Source of the DNA: Acanthacorydalis orientalis
Lineage: Eukaryota; Arthropoda; Insecta; Megaloptera; Corydalidae
Assembly (NCBI GenBank): GCA_034766995.1
Contig: CM068313.1
Coordinates: 60,389,877-60,453,876, forward strand
Length of the DNA: 64,000 nt
Reading direction: 5' to 3'
This document shows, piece after piece, positions 23,988 through 36,025 of this stretch; position 1 is the first letter of the stretch; each line of letters begins with the position of its first letter. Made by a program: the position numbers and the translations under genes. The notes under the pieces are model-generated. The model saw only the letters and a list, made by a program, of their open reading frames with translations, did not search any database and was not told the DNA's origin.

Positions 23988-25251
23988 TTACGTTGGTGCT
24001 AAAATAATTGTGGGTTTTATCATTTTAAGTTCGGCGCCGATTTTTCTAGATACCGTTGTCTTTTGTTATGGTCATGTGATATCTCATTGTAAATAATAAA
24101 ATTAGCACTACTGATTTCAGCTTGTATCTACTGATTTCATCATTCTTCAGTATAGTTGGATATAATCTCTTAAATTAGTAATGGAAAAAAAATCGAAGTT
24201 TTTGTCGCATGAGTTTAAATTGGGACGTGAAGTAATAGGAACTGTTCGAAATATCAAATTTGTTTTTGGCGAAGAGTCAATTAGTGAACGTACAGCTCAA
24301 TACTGGTTCCAAAAATGTCATAATGGAAACGAAAGCCTTGATGATGATGAAGGTCGTGGACGTCCTTCAGCTATAGATAATAATTATTGAAGCGGAGTCA
24401 CGTAAAACAACTCGAGAGCTGGCAGAAGAACTCAATGTTGATCGAAATTTGAGCCTAATTCGAAAAACAAAAAAGCTGAATAAATAGATGTCGTATGAAT
24501 TAAACGAACATCGAGCAATTCAGTGATAAGAAGTCTGCTTTGCACTTCTTTTGGGTAACAAATATGTTATCTTTCTTGATCGTATGTATTGTGACATGTG
24601 ATGACAAGAGGAGTCTTTATAACAATCAGAAACGTTCCACACAATGGCTAGACCGAGGAGAAGAACCAAAACACTTTTCTACACCGAAGCTTCATTAAAA
24701 AAAAATAATTATGGTCACTGTTTGGTGGTCGGAGAGTGGCATCATTCACTACAACTTCTTAAATCTGGTGAAACAATAACAGCAGAAAAATATTTCCAAG
24801 AAATTGAAAAAAATGCATGACAATTTGCATTGTTTACGGACCGCATTAGACACTTGAAGAGGACCAATTCTTCTTCATGATAACGTCCGACCGCACGTCT
24901 CACAAATTACTTAAAAAAAATAAATGAACTGGGTTATGAAACCTTACCTCACCCACCTTATTCTCCGGACCTGTCTCCGACAGATTATCATTTTTTTTAA
25001 AACATTTGAGTAATTTCCTATTAGAGACGGTTTTCAAAGATCAAGTATCAAATCAAAGCGCTTTCAATGAATTCGTTAATTCCAGAACTACCAGTATTCA
25101 ATCTTGTAGGAATAAACAAACTTACTTCCAGTTGAGAGAAATATGTGCAGGCCAGTGGTCATTATTTTGATTAATAAATATAATTTTTAACTGATATATG
25201 GGTCATTATACTAGATACATAAAAACTGCAATTATTTTTGCAGCAACCTAA
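23988..25251 (+). mobile_element. full-length mariner, coding region decayed
   Basis: 1264 bp, TA-flanked. Left end TTACGTTGGTGCTAAAATAA and right end TTATTTTTGCAGCAACCTAA form a family TIR related to the shorter MITEs. The length equals that of a complete mariner, and the coding region can be followed end to end. Confidence 0.92.
24181..25170 (+). pseudogene. mariner transposase pseudogene
   Basis: The start MEKKSKFLSHEFKLGREVIG leads into the HTH (ERTAQYWFQKCHNGNESLDD, DEGRGRPS), then a stop. In shifted frames the rest is visible: ELAEELNVD; DRIVTCDDKRSLYNN (first catalytic Asp); a QWLDRGEEPK block; VWWSESGIIHYNFLKSGETI; LLHDNVRPHVS (second Asp); and LPHPPYSPDLSPTDYHFF (third Asp). The C-terminus runs to about 25170. 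Several stops and frameshifts show it is dead although all three Asp codons survive. It is the likely full-length relative of the MITE family in this window. Confidence 0.88.
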
Positions 25252-25381
25252 TATTTACATAATGATACATTTTATTTATATTGTGGTGCTTGATAGAATT
25301 TACCTTACTGTGAGTAAGATATAAATAATTTTCATAAAGACAGGAAATCTTGGACGTAGGCAAACTAACAGTAGGATAATT

Positions 25382-26560
25382 ACCCGCTTGACAAAAATCA
25401 CCTGGACATTAACCCCCTGTATAAAAATAAAAACTATTTAACTCTTTGAAGCCGGGCGTGGATCTAGGAATCCACTGATGTTTTCTAAAGAAACTATGGT
25501 CTCAGAGCGCTACCTTTTGGATGATATATTTAAAGGGTACTAATCTAGTTCTAATAAGACTAAATTTATAATTCTCTTAACAGCTGCACGTTGTTCAAAA
25601 AAAATAAATTGAAATTAATATATTTTTTACAATTTATATATTTTAATTTAAAATTTATTTTGGAATGTTTAAATCATGTACCTGCTGTCGCCGAAATAAA
25701 CAACAAAGTTTAAATGCCTTCTGGAAAGCAGCTTGGCCTGGATGTGTTTCAGACAGTGCAACCATTTAAACGATTCTAAGGCAATTACCCCATGAAAAAA
25801 AACCCATAAACATCAATTCCCGTATACCCCCGTCATTAACCTTAGTGTACCCTCCCCGGAACATTAACCCTACTTATAAAAATAAAAGCTCTTTAGCCCG
25901 TTGAAGCCGGGCGTGGATCTAGGAATCCGTTGATGTTTTCCAAAAGAAACTGTGATCTTACAGTGCTATCTTTTGAATGATATATTTAAAGGTCCCCAAT
26001 CTCTTTTTAATGAGACTAAATTTATAACTCTTTCTTTCATTAAAAAATACGTGCATTAAAAATCATAAAAACCGCGGTTTTTTCATTTGAAACTGTGAAC
26101 TTGAGAACTGAGTTGAATAATATTTTTTTCCAAAAGTTCATCAGTGGAAGAAAGCGTATAAAAAATTTCAAAACTCTACGTCCACGTACAAGATGTGACC
26201 GACGTGAAACCGTTTTGTTCATATTTGATTAATTGAAAATTTTTTACACTCAGTAGTAATGTTATATATGCAAATTTTCAATTGTAATCAATTTTTCCGC
26301 TACCAATTATATGCTTCCAGCCAAGAAATTTATGTGTTCCCTAATATTATCAACGATTTTCCACGATATATCATATAGATGTGAATTTTCTAATGGCTAA
26401 TTTGAATTAATATTATTTTTCTGGTAACCGATAAATTTGCAATTTTTATTTTGTTTACAATAAAAGAAAGAACAATTTACCGAAAAATATTTGTTAAAAT
26501 TTTTTAGTACCATTTCTTTCTTCCCGACCCCAAATACTTAATTATAATTAGTTATTTCAT
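25382..26560 (-). repeat. dispersed repeat with two TTAA-type starts
   Basis: Two copies of the start block GAAGCCGGGCGTGGATCTAG occur at about 25449 and 25902. The first follows a TTAA (25438-25441), giving a piggyBac-like end; the second has a decayed TTAG. Each is followed by a TGATGTTTTC...GATATATTTAAAGG...GAGACTAAATTTATA segment. The second copy continues to about 26430 and pairs in inverse with 19330-19690. Between the copies, 25690-25775 gives NAFWKAAWPGCVSDS on the plus strand, faintly like a Tigger C-terminus. Confidence 0.55.
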
Positions 26561-27146
26561 TCCAAAAATGAATATATTCAGTAATAATTTTAAAAATTAG
26601 AAACACCATAATGAATCGAAAAGTATAGATCTTACACAACACCTACATCTCTCTCGTTCGCGGCTATGTTAATGGTAATGTTTTTCGTGATACGCCGTAT
26701 GTTTTTAAACCTCGCTAACGCGCCCATAGAAGTTTCACTTCAAAATATAAATTTTAAAAAATATAATAATTTAAATAAAACTTTTTAAATAACGAGCCGC
26801 TCATATAAGTAGTATATACAATAGGAAAACCCAGAATTTGCCGCAGAATTTCAAAACCACATTAAAATTATATGCATAAAAACAGACTCGACTATATATA
26901 TATATATATATAGTCTACCTCTTACAAAGTCTATATCTATTTCGCTTTTTTATCACTTATGCAAAAATCGAGGAAAATTAAAAATAAAATACTATTACTA
27001 TTGACTCAATGTTTACTGTTATATAAAAAAGTTTTGAAAAAAGAAATATTTTTAGCAGAGAAAAAATTCCAAAATTAATGTTTCGTATACGCAACAGCGG
27101 CGCTTAATGAGTTAATGCTCGAACAGGATCATCGAAGTCAATGATT

Positions 27147-27500
27147 AATCGTTAGGTTGCACATTTTCGAAAACAAGGTGTATCCAGTAACCGTCCAGGA
27201 TCTGGAAGACATCGTTCGGCTCTAACTGAGGAAAGTATTCAATGTGTACAGGAGAGTATAAGTCCTGAAATGTCAACTAGAAGACGTTCAATCCAACTTG
27301 GAATATCTCGGAGGTCACTGGAAAAGATTTTGGCCGCATTAAAAAATTTCCCATAAAAGTGCAGCTTGTACAACAGCTGAAGCCAAAAGGTTACTAGCAT
27401 CGTCTTGATTATGGAATTCGTTTTCGTCGACAAGCAGAAGATAATAATTAATTGATTCACAATTTGACTATGAGTGATGAAGCTCATTTGAACTTAACCT
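27147..27500 (+). pseudogene. Tc3-like transposase, HTH and start of catalytic domain
   Basis: HFRKQGVSSNRPGSGRHRSA and STRRRSIQLGISRRSLEKIL match the linker and second helix-turn-helix of the DUF4817/DDE_3 Tc3-like family (GSVxDxxRSGRPR...TSIRRxSQxLGISxxSLxRIL). After stops, MSDEAHLNL is the start of the catalytic domain (FSDEAHFxL, first Asp). No downstream catalytic part is seen. Confidence 0.8.
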
Positions 27501-27683
27501 CTTGCGCTGGAATGACGTACTACATATGTCTCTTGTCGTTTCTTACACAAAGTGAAAATGAATTCTTACTCAAATTTATCATTTATTATCTACTTCTAAG
27601 GTGTGAATAACATGCTATGCGCATCAACTGATTGTAGTGTATGAAATTAATAAATAGAGTACAAACTCCATAATATAATCGAT

Positions 27684-29030
27684 TATTTAAATGATAAATT
27701 TGAGCATATTTACACACGTGAAGAAGATTTATCATTGAAAGAGTCTCTAATGAAATATAAGGATCGCCTATCTTACAAACAATTTAATCCATCAAAAAGA
27801 GTACGTTTTGAAGTTAAGTATTTTAAGTTGTGAGTCAAAATTGGAATATTGCATCAAATTTAAAATTTATACAAGACAAGATGTAATAGAAGATTCAAAT
27901 AATAGTGCATCAGAAAATGTTGTGCTGATTTTATGTAAACTAATAGTCGATTATAGTTATACACTTTTCTTAGACAACTGGTATTCGTAACCAAAACATT
28001 ACATAGAAATATATACTGTAAGTTGGTGCAGCAAACATATGCAGACCTTCTCTAATGTCAAACTGCACACACTTATTAATTTAATGATAAGTGTATTTTA
28101 TTTAATAATGACCTAAGCAGACCCTGTTTTGAATTGTGTTGTAGACTAACAAATAATTTAACCGATACTGTTTGTTGACAGCGCGAGAGACAGATGAAAC
28201 TCATCAATCTACACTGGCCAGCTATGATAGATGAAATTCGTATCGTATGTACTGGCTAGCTGCGATTTTAAAGTAATTTTTACTTCTGATACTGAATACT
28301 GATACTCGGGTCTTAACAACTTATTAGTCCATATTTCCATTGATACTAATTAGTCTATATTTCCATTAATAAAATGAATAATCCGATGATCATTAGCCGA
28401 CATTGAACCCCAAACCATGATTGATCCACTGCCATGTTTAAATATTGGGCGAAGATTATTCGAATTTTTTTCAAGAGATCTGAGAACAGCTGTAACGTCA
28501 GAAATCATCGATAAAGTCCACAATATGGTTTTATCCAACCATCGAGTGAAAGTGAGCGAGATAATAGAGATCATATGTATCTCAAACGAACAAGCGCATT
28601 TTATTTTGCAATATACTGATATATATATATATATATATGTACTGATATTCAGGTCTTAACACATACTAAAAAAATAAATACTATCCGAACAGTTAGATGT
28701 AATAGAAACCATATGCCACAAGTGCTCGCAGCGACAAAATTAAAAAATCTAAAGTCCTTTTAAGATCTTGCAAAGGCATTTTAGCTACAAAATGGAAAGA
28801 CAGAAAAGATATACATTTTGTTTCTACAAAACACGTTAAAGATGAAATGATTGAAAGAAAACAGAAACGATGGAAAAATGGTAAAGATCAGAACTGGATC
28901 ATTACAAAACCTAATGTCATTTTGGATTACAATGATTGGGTGGAGTAGATTTAGAAGATAATTACTTATCTTCCTTTTCCATGACAAGACGATTTGTTAA
29001 AAGTTATGAATTTCTTTTATCTAATTGATA
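27684..29030 (+). pseudogene. piggyBac-like transposase interrupted by a Tc1-like insertion
   Basis: Part 1 (27684-27989): YLNDKFEHIYTREEDLSLKE, SLMKYKDRLSYKQFNPSKR, one frameshift, then KFKIYTRQDVIEDSNNSA and YTLFLDNWYS (second catalytic Asp). In relatives the first block reads IDESLMKF; here the Asp is Lys. Part 2 (28690-29030): RNRKHMPQVLAATKLKN, ATKWKDRKDIHFVSTKH and VILDYNDWVGGVDLEDNY (third Asp), with frameshifts. About 700 bp between the parts is foreign and includes a minus-strand Tc1-like fragment. This is a different piggyBac family from copies A and B. Confidence 0.88.
28344..28574 (-). pseudogene. Tc1-like transposase fragment
   Basis: The minus frame contains SDVTAVLRSLEKNSNNLRPI and FKHGSGSIMVWGSMSANDHR followed by IIHFINGNID. 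It matches the Tc1 middle region (NLRPTFKHGGGSIMVWGCMSANGVGxLHFIxG). It lies between the two halves of the piggyBac pseudogene. Confidence 0.85.
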
Positions 29031-29389
29031 TGACATTTTAAATGATTTGTTTAATTTTGTATGTGCGAAACACAATAAGCACAGTGAATCTACTCTGGGA
29101 ATGTAACAAATGTCTCATTGCCTTGCACATTCCACATTATTTTAAAGTTTATCATATTGTACAAAATTATTAATAAAAAGCTTTAATACACTGTCATTAT
29201 TGTCTATACTTATTTACATACTATGGGTGTATGTATTTTTTACATGCAATCTGTTTAAAATTTTTATAGAAACGATTTATAGTAACAGCCCGCTTCGAAT
29301 TACTTTGGACGGGTTTGTGATAGGTATCGGGTAATTAATGTCGAGTACAAGAGATTAAATGGCCTCATGAACAGACAAAACTGTTCAAT

Positions 29390-29925
29390 ATGAGCTAGAG
29401 AAAATTCAAGAGTACTTCATCAGCGACAATTACACCCACTGTGCGAACTAACGTCCGAAAGGATTTAGCCCCTTATTTCTTCGAAAATGAAGACAGTACT
29501 TTTGTAACCATAAACGGTGCTCAATACCGTGCGATTATAGATTTTTTTTGAGGCCAGCTGTTGATAATTGTCCATAGAAGTGATTTCAATGAAATAGAAA
29601 CACAATGCATACAAAAAGACCCGTTATGGAACTTTTGCGGGACATTTTTGGCTAACGCATAATTTCAAGAAACAAAGATTTTAATTGACTTACGTAGTCG
29701 CTTGATTTAAGTCCACCCGATTTTTTCTTTAGGGCTACTTAAAAGAATGTGTATGCGTTAATAACACAAAAATCGTCCTGAAGCTAAAGAACAACATATG
29801 AGAAGATTTTCGAGCGTTATGTCTAGAAATCGCGAGAAAGGTGATTGAAAATGCCTTAGAAACAGCTCGACTTTGTGAAGTCGAAAATGGGGATCACTTA
29901 CTTGATGTAATTTATCATGTGTAAG
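29390..29925 (+). pseudogene. Tc3-like transposase, C-terminal half
   Basis: Recognisable blocks: PYFFENEDSTFVTINGAQYR, a decayed catalytic stretch, LKRMCMR, and a C-terminus CLEIARKVIENALETARLCE then VENGDHLLDVIYHV with stop at about 29925. Many stops and frameshifts. The C-terminus matches the GGHLxDxxFHx ending of Tc3-like proteins. Confidence 0.78.
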
Positions 29926-30573
29926 TAGAAAAAAATCCCAATTCTTATATTTTGAAAAATAAAAAAAGATGAAAATATTTTCCAAAAAAAATATTAATGT
30001 TTTAAAGCCAATTTTCTTTTTACACCACCCTATACATACATACATAAATACATACATACATATATATATATACACATACGAGTATACATACGGATAGATT
30101 ACTAAAAATAATGTTCTTGGAGAGTTATAGGAAAAGAACCGGTCATAGATTTTCAATGCGAATCAAATATAAAAAGCATTCTCGGATATCGGTTCAATAA
30201 TTTTCATTGCGTTCGAAATATAAATTACTAGAGTCGGTGCTCTTACATGAAATGTGAAAACTGAAGTAAAGAAAAAAATAACTATTAGTGTTATACCATG
30301 ATGAATATTGGTACAAGTTTAATTTATCGCATGTTGATTAGCACTTGTTGCCTGGTTTTTATTTTCAATTTTGTAAAATTTATTATAGATGTATCTTCTT
30401 TACATGAACTTTTGTATTGGTGGTATTATGTTATATAGTCCTTTACTTATGTTCACTTTTGTTTTCATTTAAATTATCATGAAAGTTCTTTATATAATCA
30501 GATAAAGGTAAATGAATGGGATAAATAATCCGCATATATAAATAATTATTTTCATTATATATAATCTATATTT

Positions 30574-31152
30574 ATTAGGCTTGTAGGAAAGTAATTGCGG
30601 TTTTTGTTTTCTGAATTCTAACCTCAATTTTTTCATTGAAAAAAACATATTTTCAAATTGACGAGTATAAAAAAATGCAGACAAAATAAGAATGAAAAGA
30701 AATAGAGATGAACGTTGTTGACTGAAGGTCAAAAAAAAATAAATTCTGTACGAAGACATATTTGTATCAAGATGTTTTTTTTTTAAAAAAAAACACTACT
30801 GTGCAATTATAAATAATTTTTATGAACTATACAAGAACATAAATAAACATGATGTTTTTTATTAGGTTGGTAGGAAAATAATTGCAGTTTTAGTTTTATG
30901 AAGTCTAATCTTAATTTTCTCATTGAAAAAAATATTCAACTATTTTTAAATTGACGAGTACAAAGAAGTGCAGACCAAATAAGAATGAAAAGAAATAGAG
31001 GTGAATGTTGTTGATTGAAAAAAAAAGATTAAATTCAGGCTGAAACATATTTGAATCAAAATAAGTTTTTTTTTAGAAGAAAAACACTACTGTGAAATTA
31101 TAAAAAATCTTTATGAAGTATACAAGAACATAAATAAATATGATGCTTTTTA
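30574..31152 (+). repeat. two tandem MITE-derived units of 288 and 291 bp
   Basis: Units 30574-30861 and 30862-31152 each start with the mariner MITE left TIR (TTAGGYTKGTAGGAAARTAA). They continue through about 70 bp of MITE interior, then ATTTTCAAATTGACGAG-type sequence, an A/T run, and AACATAAATAAAYATGATG. A full MITE with the same TIR follows directly at 31153. This makes a head-to-tail array in which every unit boundary is a TIR. Confidence 0.85.
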
Positions 31153-31715
31153 TTAGATTGGTAGGAAAATAATTGCAGTTTTTGTTTTATGAAGTGTAAC
31201 CTTATTTTTTTCAAAATGAAAATGTCATTTCATCGTTGTTCATGTTAATATCATTTTAAAGTGCATTTTTCGGTCTGTATTTTGGTAAAATCGACTTATG
31301 TTTTATTACTAATTTTGTTTCAATTTGGGCTATTAAATTAAAAACATAGAAAAGATAAAATAAGTGCAAGTTTTTGTACGAATTCAAAATGAGTGGTAAA
31401 GAAGCAGAAGCTGCTCGTAAAATAAACGATGCTTTTGGAGTGGGTACTGTTGGGGAACGTACGGTACAATGGTGGTTCTAAAAATTTCGTGATGGAGACG
31501 AGATCATTGAAGATGAAGAAGGTCGGGGACATCTTTTTTCAGTTCATAGTGACCAACTGAAGGCGTTTGTTGAATCAGATCCACACACAACAATTTGAGA
31601 TCTTTCACATAAGTTAGGCGTTTGTCATCCAACAGTTTTGGAGCACTTAAAATCACTTAAATTAAAAAATGTATATGAATTTGAAGGTCGTTAACCTTAA
31701 TTCTTTTTGTACCAA

Positions 31716-31720
<5 letters not shown>
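31153..31720 (+). mobile_element. mariner-derived MITE with transposase HTH remnant
   Basis: Ends TTAGATTGGTAGGAAAATAA and TTTTTGTACCAATCTAA. Interior: MSGKEAEAARKINDAFGVGT, VGERTVQWWF, stop, KFRDGDEIIEDEEGRGH and LSHKLGVCHPTVLEHLK. It is the same deletion derivative as 8283-8852. A TA array (31721-31756) adjoins its right end. Confidence 0.88.

Positions 31721-31756
<36 letters not shown>
31721..31756. repeat. (TA)n microsatellite at MITE right end
   Basis: About 18 TA units starting at the TA target duplication. Confidence 0.92.
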
Positions 31757-31763
<7 letters not shown>

Positions 31764-32210
31764 AAAATTCTATTTTCAGTTAGCTTATTTAATGTATTTG
31801 CTGATTACAAGAAATAAAAATATAATTAGCTTCTCCTTCTAAATATTTATTATTTATAATTTATTTATTAAAAATTAGTTCAGGTATCGTCGTCAAACCC
31901 TTTTTATTTGTGATCTGATTGGTTGATGGAGATCGCGTAGCCTCTCTTCTGATTGGTTGACATCAGTCACATGTATATATCTCTCTCACGGTGTACAACG
32001 AAAGAGGATTTACGATTTCAGCATAAAAATAATAATAAATCTATTCACAAATTTTGTATTCACTTAAGCTTTAGAGTAAAAAAATTGTAGCACATTTTAA
32101 CATCGTATTTTGTTGTTAATTTTTATAAACTTTTCCAATAAAAAATTTACGACTTACATTTTAAGCAGATTATTTATGTGTATAATTTGTTAATTTCTGT
32201 TCTTTGTTAG

Positions 32211-32252
32211 GGAAGGAGGAAACGAGCAGATGTAAAGCCACACCGGCAGTTG
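32211..32252 (+). CDS. candidate 42-bp internal microexon (host gene unknown)
   Basis: The segment is preceded by a pyrimidine-rich tract ending TTCTGTTCTTTGTTAG and followed by GTAAGT, a near-ideal 5' splice site. It is GC-richer than its AT-rich surroundings and exactly 42 bp, so inclusion or skipping keeps the reading frame. Two frames are open: GRRKRADVKPHRQL (phase 0) or KEETSRCKATPAV with split ends. I do not recognise the protein. No neighbouring plus-strand exon was found within the window, so it would belong to a gene with very long introns. It may be chance. Confidence 0.35.
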
Positions 32253-32554
32253 GTAAGTTCAGTGTGCAGGGGGTCGAGCCTCTAAATTAAATTATAAAAA
32301 AAATATGTGTTCATTCTTTTAGAAAACAAAAGTGTCCAAGTTTCGTTATGAAAATGAGTTTTGTACATCATTTTGTTTCAGATTATTTATTTTATTATTA
32401 TGAACTAATTATATTTTCATTTCTTGTAATCAGAAAATAAATTAAAGAAGCTAACTGAAAACAACAATTATTTTTCATCCCAGTTTAATTAGATTATTCT
32501 TTTTTTTAAATTAAAATTTTTTCATGGAAATGTCTGTCTCACTGTTTGCCACTA

Positions 32555-32556
32555 TT

Positions 32557-32654
<98 letters not shown>

Positions 32655-32716
32655 CATATATATGTTACATACATATATATATATATATATACAAATATAT
32701 ATATATATACATATGT

Positions 32717-32815
<99 letters not shown>

Positions 32816-32877
32816 CGTATATATGTATATATATATATATATACATATATCTATATATATATATATACATATATACC

Positions 32878-32937
<60 letters not shown>

Positions 32938-32998
32938 GATATATATGTATATATATATATATATACATATATCTATATATACATATATACATATATAC

Positions 32999-33041
<43 letters not shown>
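32555..33041. repeat. very long (TA)n array with TACATA/TATGTA interruptions
   Basis: About 490 bp of TA broken by CATACATA, TATGTATAC, TATACGTATATG, CTATATA and similar blocks. Same style as 13237-13931. Open frames through it are artefacts. Confidence 0.97.
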
Positions 33042-33043
<2 letters not shown>

Positions 33044-33380
33044 CGTACTGACTTTTTCTAGAAACGTTAACAGTTACTACTTATTAGTTTGCTTACAAAC
33101 AAAATCGTTTATTGAATTAATTTAATAATTGCATTTATTTTCTATAATCTTTTTCGAATGTTCTAGAATGATTCATATGTATATAAAAAAGATAATAAGA
33201 TTATTGTTGAAAAACTGATAAATGAAGACAAGTTCTTTTGTAAAACATCTAAAGTTTAAATAAATCTAAAAAAAATAGTGACCTCAAATATAATAGAATA
33301 ATAATCATAATAGAAAGATATATAAAGTTCTATTTATAATAAGCTGAATATTTGTAAAATAAGAAATTACTACGAAATTA

Positions 33381-33600
33381 TTAGATTGATAAAGAATGAA
33401 AGTGGTTTATAACGTTGAAATTCATGTACATTTTTCTCTTTTTTCATATTCCTAGCTGTTTTCAGTGGTCCAGAACTGTTGGTTGACTAAAGCTTAACTT
33501 CTGTGTAATCTCTCGAGTTGTTGTGCGTGGTTCTGATTCAACTAACGCCTTCAGTTGGTCGTTATGAACTGAAGAATGACACCAGCGACCTTAAGGAAAA
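33381..33600 (-). mobile_element. mariner MITE fragment, 3' part
   Basis: Starts TTAGATTGATAAAGAATG (decayed right TIR), then on the minus strand the LAQ-type HTH linker to VHNDQLKA and a piece before it. Truncated near 33600. Confidence 0.75.
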
Positions 33601-33720
33601 GTGTTTTTTTTTTGTTACAATAAAGTTTTCAAGAAAATTTTATATAAAGCAGGATATAATTATTCCATAATTATATTGAATGAAATGTCATTTATTGTTT
33701 AAAATTTAATCTTTATATTA

Positions 33721-34433
33721 TTAGGCTGGTAGGAAAATAATTGCGGTTTTTATTTTTTGAATTCTAATCTTGATTTTTTTCAATGAAAGTGTAATTTCAT
33801 CGTAACCATGTTAATATCATTTTAAAGTGAATTTCGGTCTGTATTTTGGTAACATCGACTTTGGTTTTACTATTAATTTTGTTTCAAATCTGGATATTTA
33901 ACTAGAGATGGACATTTTTGAATTTAAGTAATTTTAAGTGCTTCAGAACTGATGAATGATTAACGTTTAACTTTTGTGTAAGCTTTCGAATTGTTGTGTG
34001 TGGTTCTGGTTTAACTAAAAGCTTCAGCTTCAGCTGGTCGTTATGAACTGAAGAAGGACACCCTGGACTTCATTCATCTTCAAGGATCTCGTTCTCGGCA
34101 CGAAATGTTGGAAGCCACTATTATTGCACCGTACATCCCTAAATAATACTCACATCAAAAGCATCGTTTAGTTTATGAGCAGTTCCTGCTACTTTACCAC
34201 TCGTTTTGAACCTATACAAACAATGCTTTTATTTGCTTTTTTTCAATCTTTAATTCAATAGCCTAATTTGAAGCAAAATTAATAATAAAACTAAAGTCGA
34301 TGTTACCAAAATACTAGGCCAAAAATGCACTTAAAAATGATATTAAAATGAACACGATAAAATGACACTTTCATTAAAGAAATAGGTAAGAATTCAGAGA
34401 ACAAAAGCCTCAATTATTTTCCTACCAACCTAA
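33721..34433. mobile_element. rearranged mariner MITE with two left ends in inverse
   Basis: The left boundary TTAGGCTGGTAGGAAAATAA begins the normal MITE left part (to about 33910). The right boundary, read on the minus strand, TTAGGTTGGTAGGAAAATAA, also begins the normal left part and continues into the HTH-coding region in minus orientation (34200-33935). About 180 bp at each side are thus inverse copies of the same MITE end, making a large imperfect palindrome. Confidence 0.82.
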
Positions 34434-34643
34434 TATATATAAATTTGGATATGGGTATAATAAGAAAATGATAATTTAGATAATAAATTAGATAGTACGT
34501 TAAACATTGATATCAAACAGCAAAATATATGTAAAAATGTATCAGTATAAAAATAAATAATTATTAAGAGAATAATAATGCGAATGAGACAGTCATTTAA
34601 TTCATCAATTGATTAACAACATTAATAATTCATACATAATTAC

Positions 34644-34717
<74 letters not shown>

Positions 34718-35290
34718 TTTAAAAAATCTGTTTGTTGGGCTCTAAAAAATAGCATCCAAAATGCACATTCGAATGAAATTAAATATTTCGAAAAAAATTT
34801 TTTACCTTTAACGTTATTTAATACTTTGATTTATTTTCATAATTACTATTTGACCAGTATTAAGTTTTATTTGTTTATATTATTAAGAATCTAATCTAAT
34901 CTATTATCTAATATTATTAAGAAAGTAGGTTAACGTGTGAATGATAAATTTATAATCAAATCATAAATTAAATGAGCGTATAATCATATGCTAAATATAG
35001 TTGGAATCGTAACTGTACACAAATATTTTCACTCACATGAATTCGAACCGTCCAGTTGTATTGCGTTTCAAAACACTTATCAATTATCACATCTTTATAA
35101 TTCGAATAAACAATAACATCAGTGTAAACAATGCTTGAAAAGAATTTAAATTATAATTAATACTAATACTGAAATTAATACTAATTTAATTAATACTAAT
35201 TATTAATACTAATACTTAATACTAATGACTGAATGTAATTTTTTGGTCAGTAACAAAATATAAGACAATGATGAATGAAAACTGATGTTT
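34434..35290. repeat. dispersed repeat, partner of 19890-20760
   Basis: Blocks in the same order as at 19890-20760: AATATGCGAATGAGAC-like (34580), (TA)n(GA)n (34648-34716), GTTTGTTGGGCTCTAAAAA, then CAATGCTTGAAAAGAATTT (35130). The end includes a short local array of AATACTAAT units (35160-35225). Confidence 0.7.
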
Positions 35291-35301
35291 TACTGATTTT
35301 A

Positions 35302-35302
<1 letters not shown>

Positions 35303-35391
<89 letters not shown>

Positions 35392-35392
35392 C
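35303..35392. repeat. (TA)n microsatellite
   Basis: TA units with one CATATA interruption near 35340. Confidence 0.95.
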
Positions 35393-35869
35393 CATTTGTA
35401 CTAAATATGGATTTATATCCTTTTTGCAGCAAGTTCTTCAATTGTATTTTATACAAATTTCAAATTGAATTCAGTACGACTTTATAAGATCTATGTTTAT
35501 AACTTTATATAAATGATTTACTTACACAAATGAGTTGACACTTTACAAAAGCAGTTTTTTTTAGTAAATTAATCAATAATTATATTTCAGTGCCTGTGCT
35601 CTAAAGATAAAGACACAGTATTTGAAAAATACATTAGAGTATCCGAACAATCACTAAATCACTGTGATATTTCCATACAATATATTTTTTTAGAATGTTG
35701 AGAGTGCTAATGAATTTTTGACACTGATTTTATCCACATGACTAAATTATTACCATGTAAAAAAGATCATTCATAATTAATTTCGTTATAAATATTTGAT
35801 ACTTTAATATTTTTTTTTCTTTTTACTTCATGATGAAAAAGTCACATTGGCCTCTGTTTGAAAATTTTG

Positions 35870-36020
35870 CAAAAAAAAATGTATATACTGTTGGGTCTTT
35901 TTAATCACTTAAATGAAATCAGTGCTACATATATTAAATGTGCTCTTACTATATAATTCGAATAATAAATATTCATATGACCATTATAGTTATTTATTTC
36001 TGTATATTCGAATACTTTTG
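35870..36020. repeat. short dispersed repeat, partner 37170-37310
   Basis: GGGTCTTTTTAAT, TGAAATCAGTGCTAC-like and TTATTTATTTCTGTAT blocks recur at 37170-37310 in the same order, each copy just left of other insertions. Confidence 0.6.
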
Positions 36021-36025
36021 TCTAA

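Noticed and set aside
25690..25775. NAFWKAAWPGCVSDS as a Tigger/pogo C-terminus
   Set aside because: Too short, with a stop directly after it and no DDE motif nearby.
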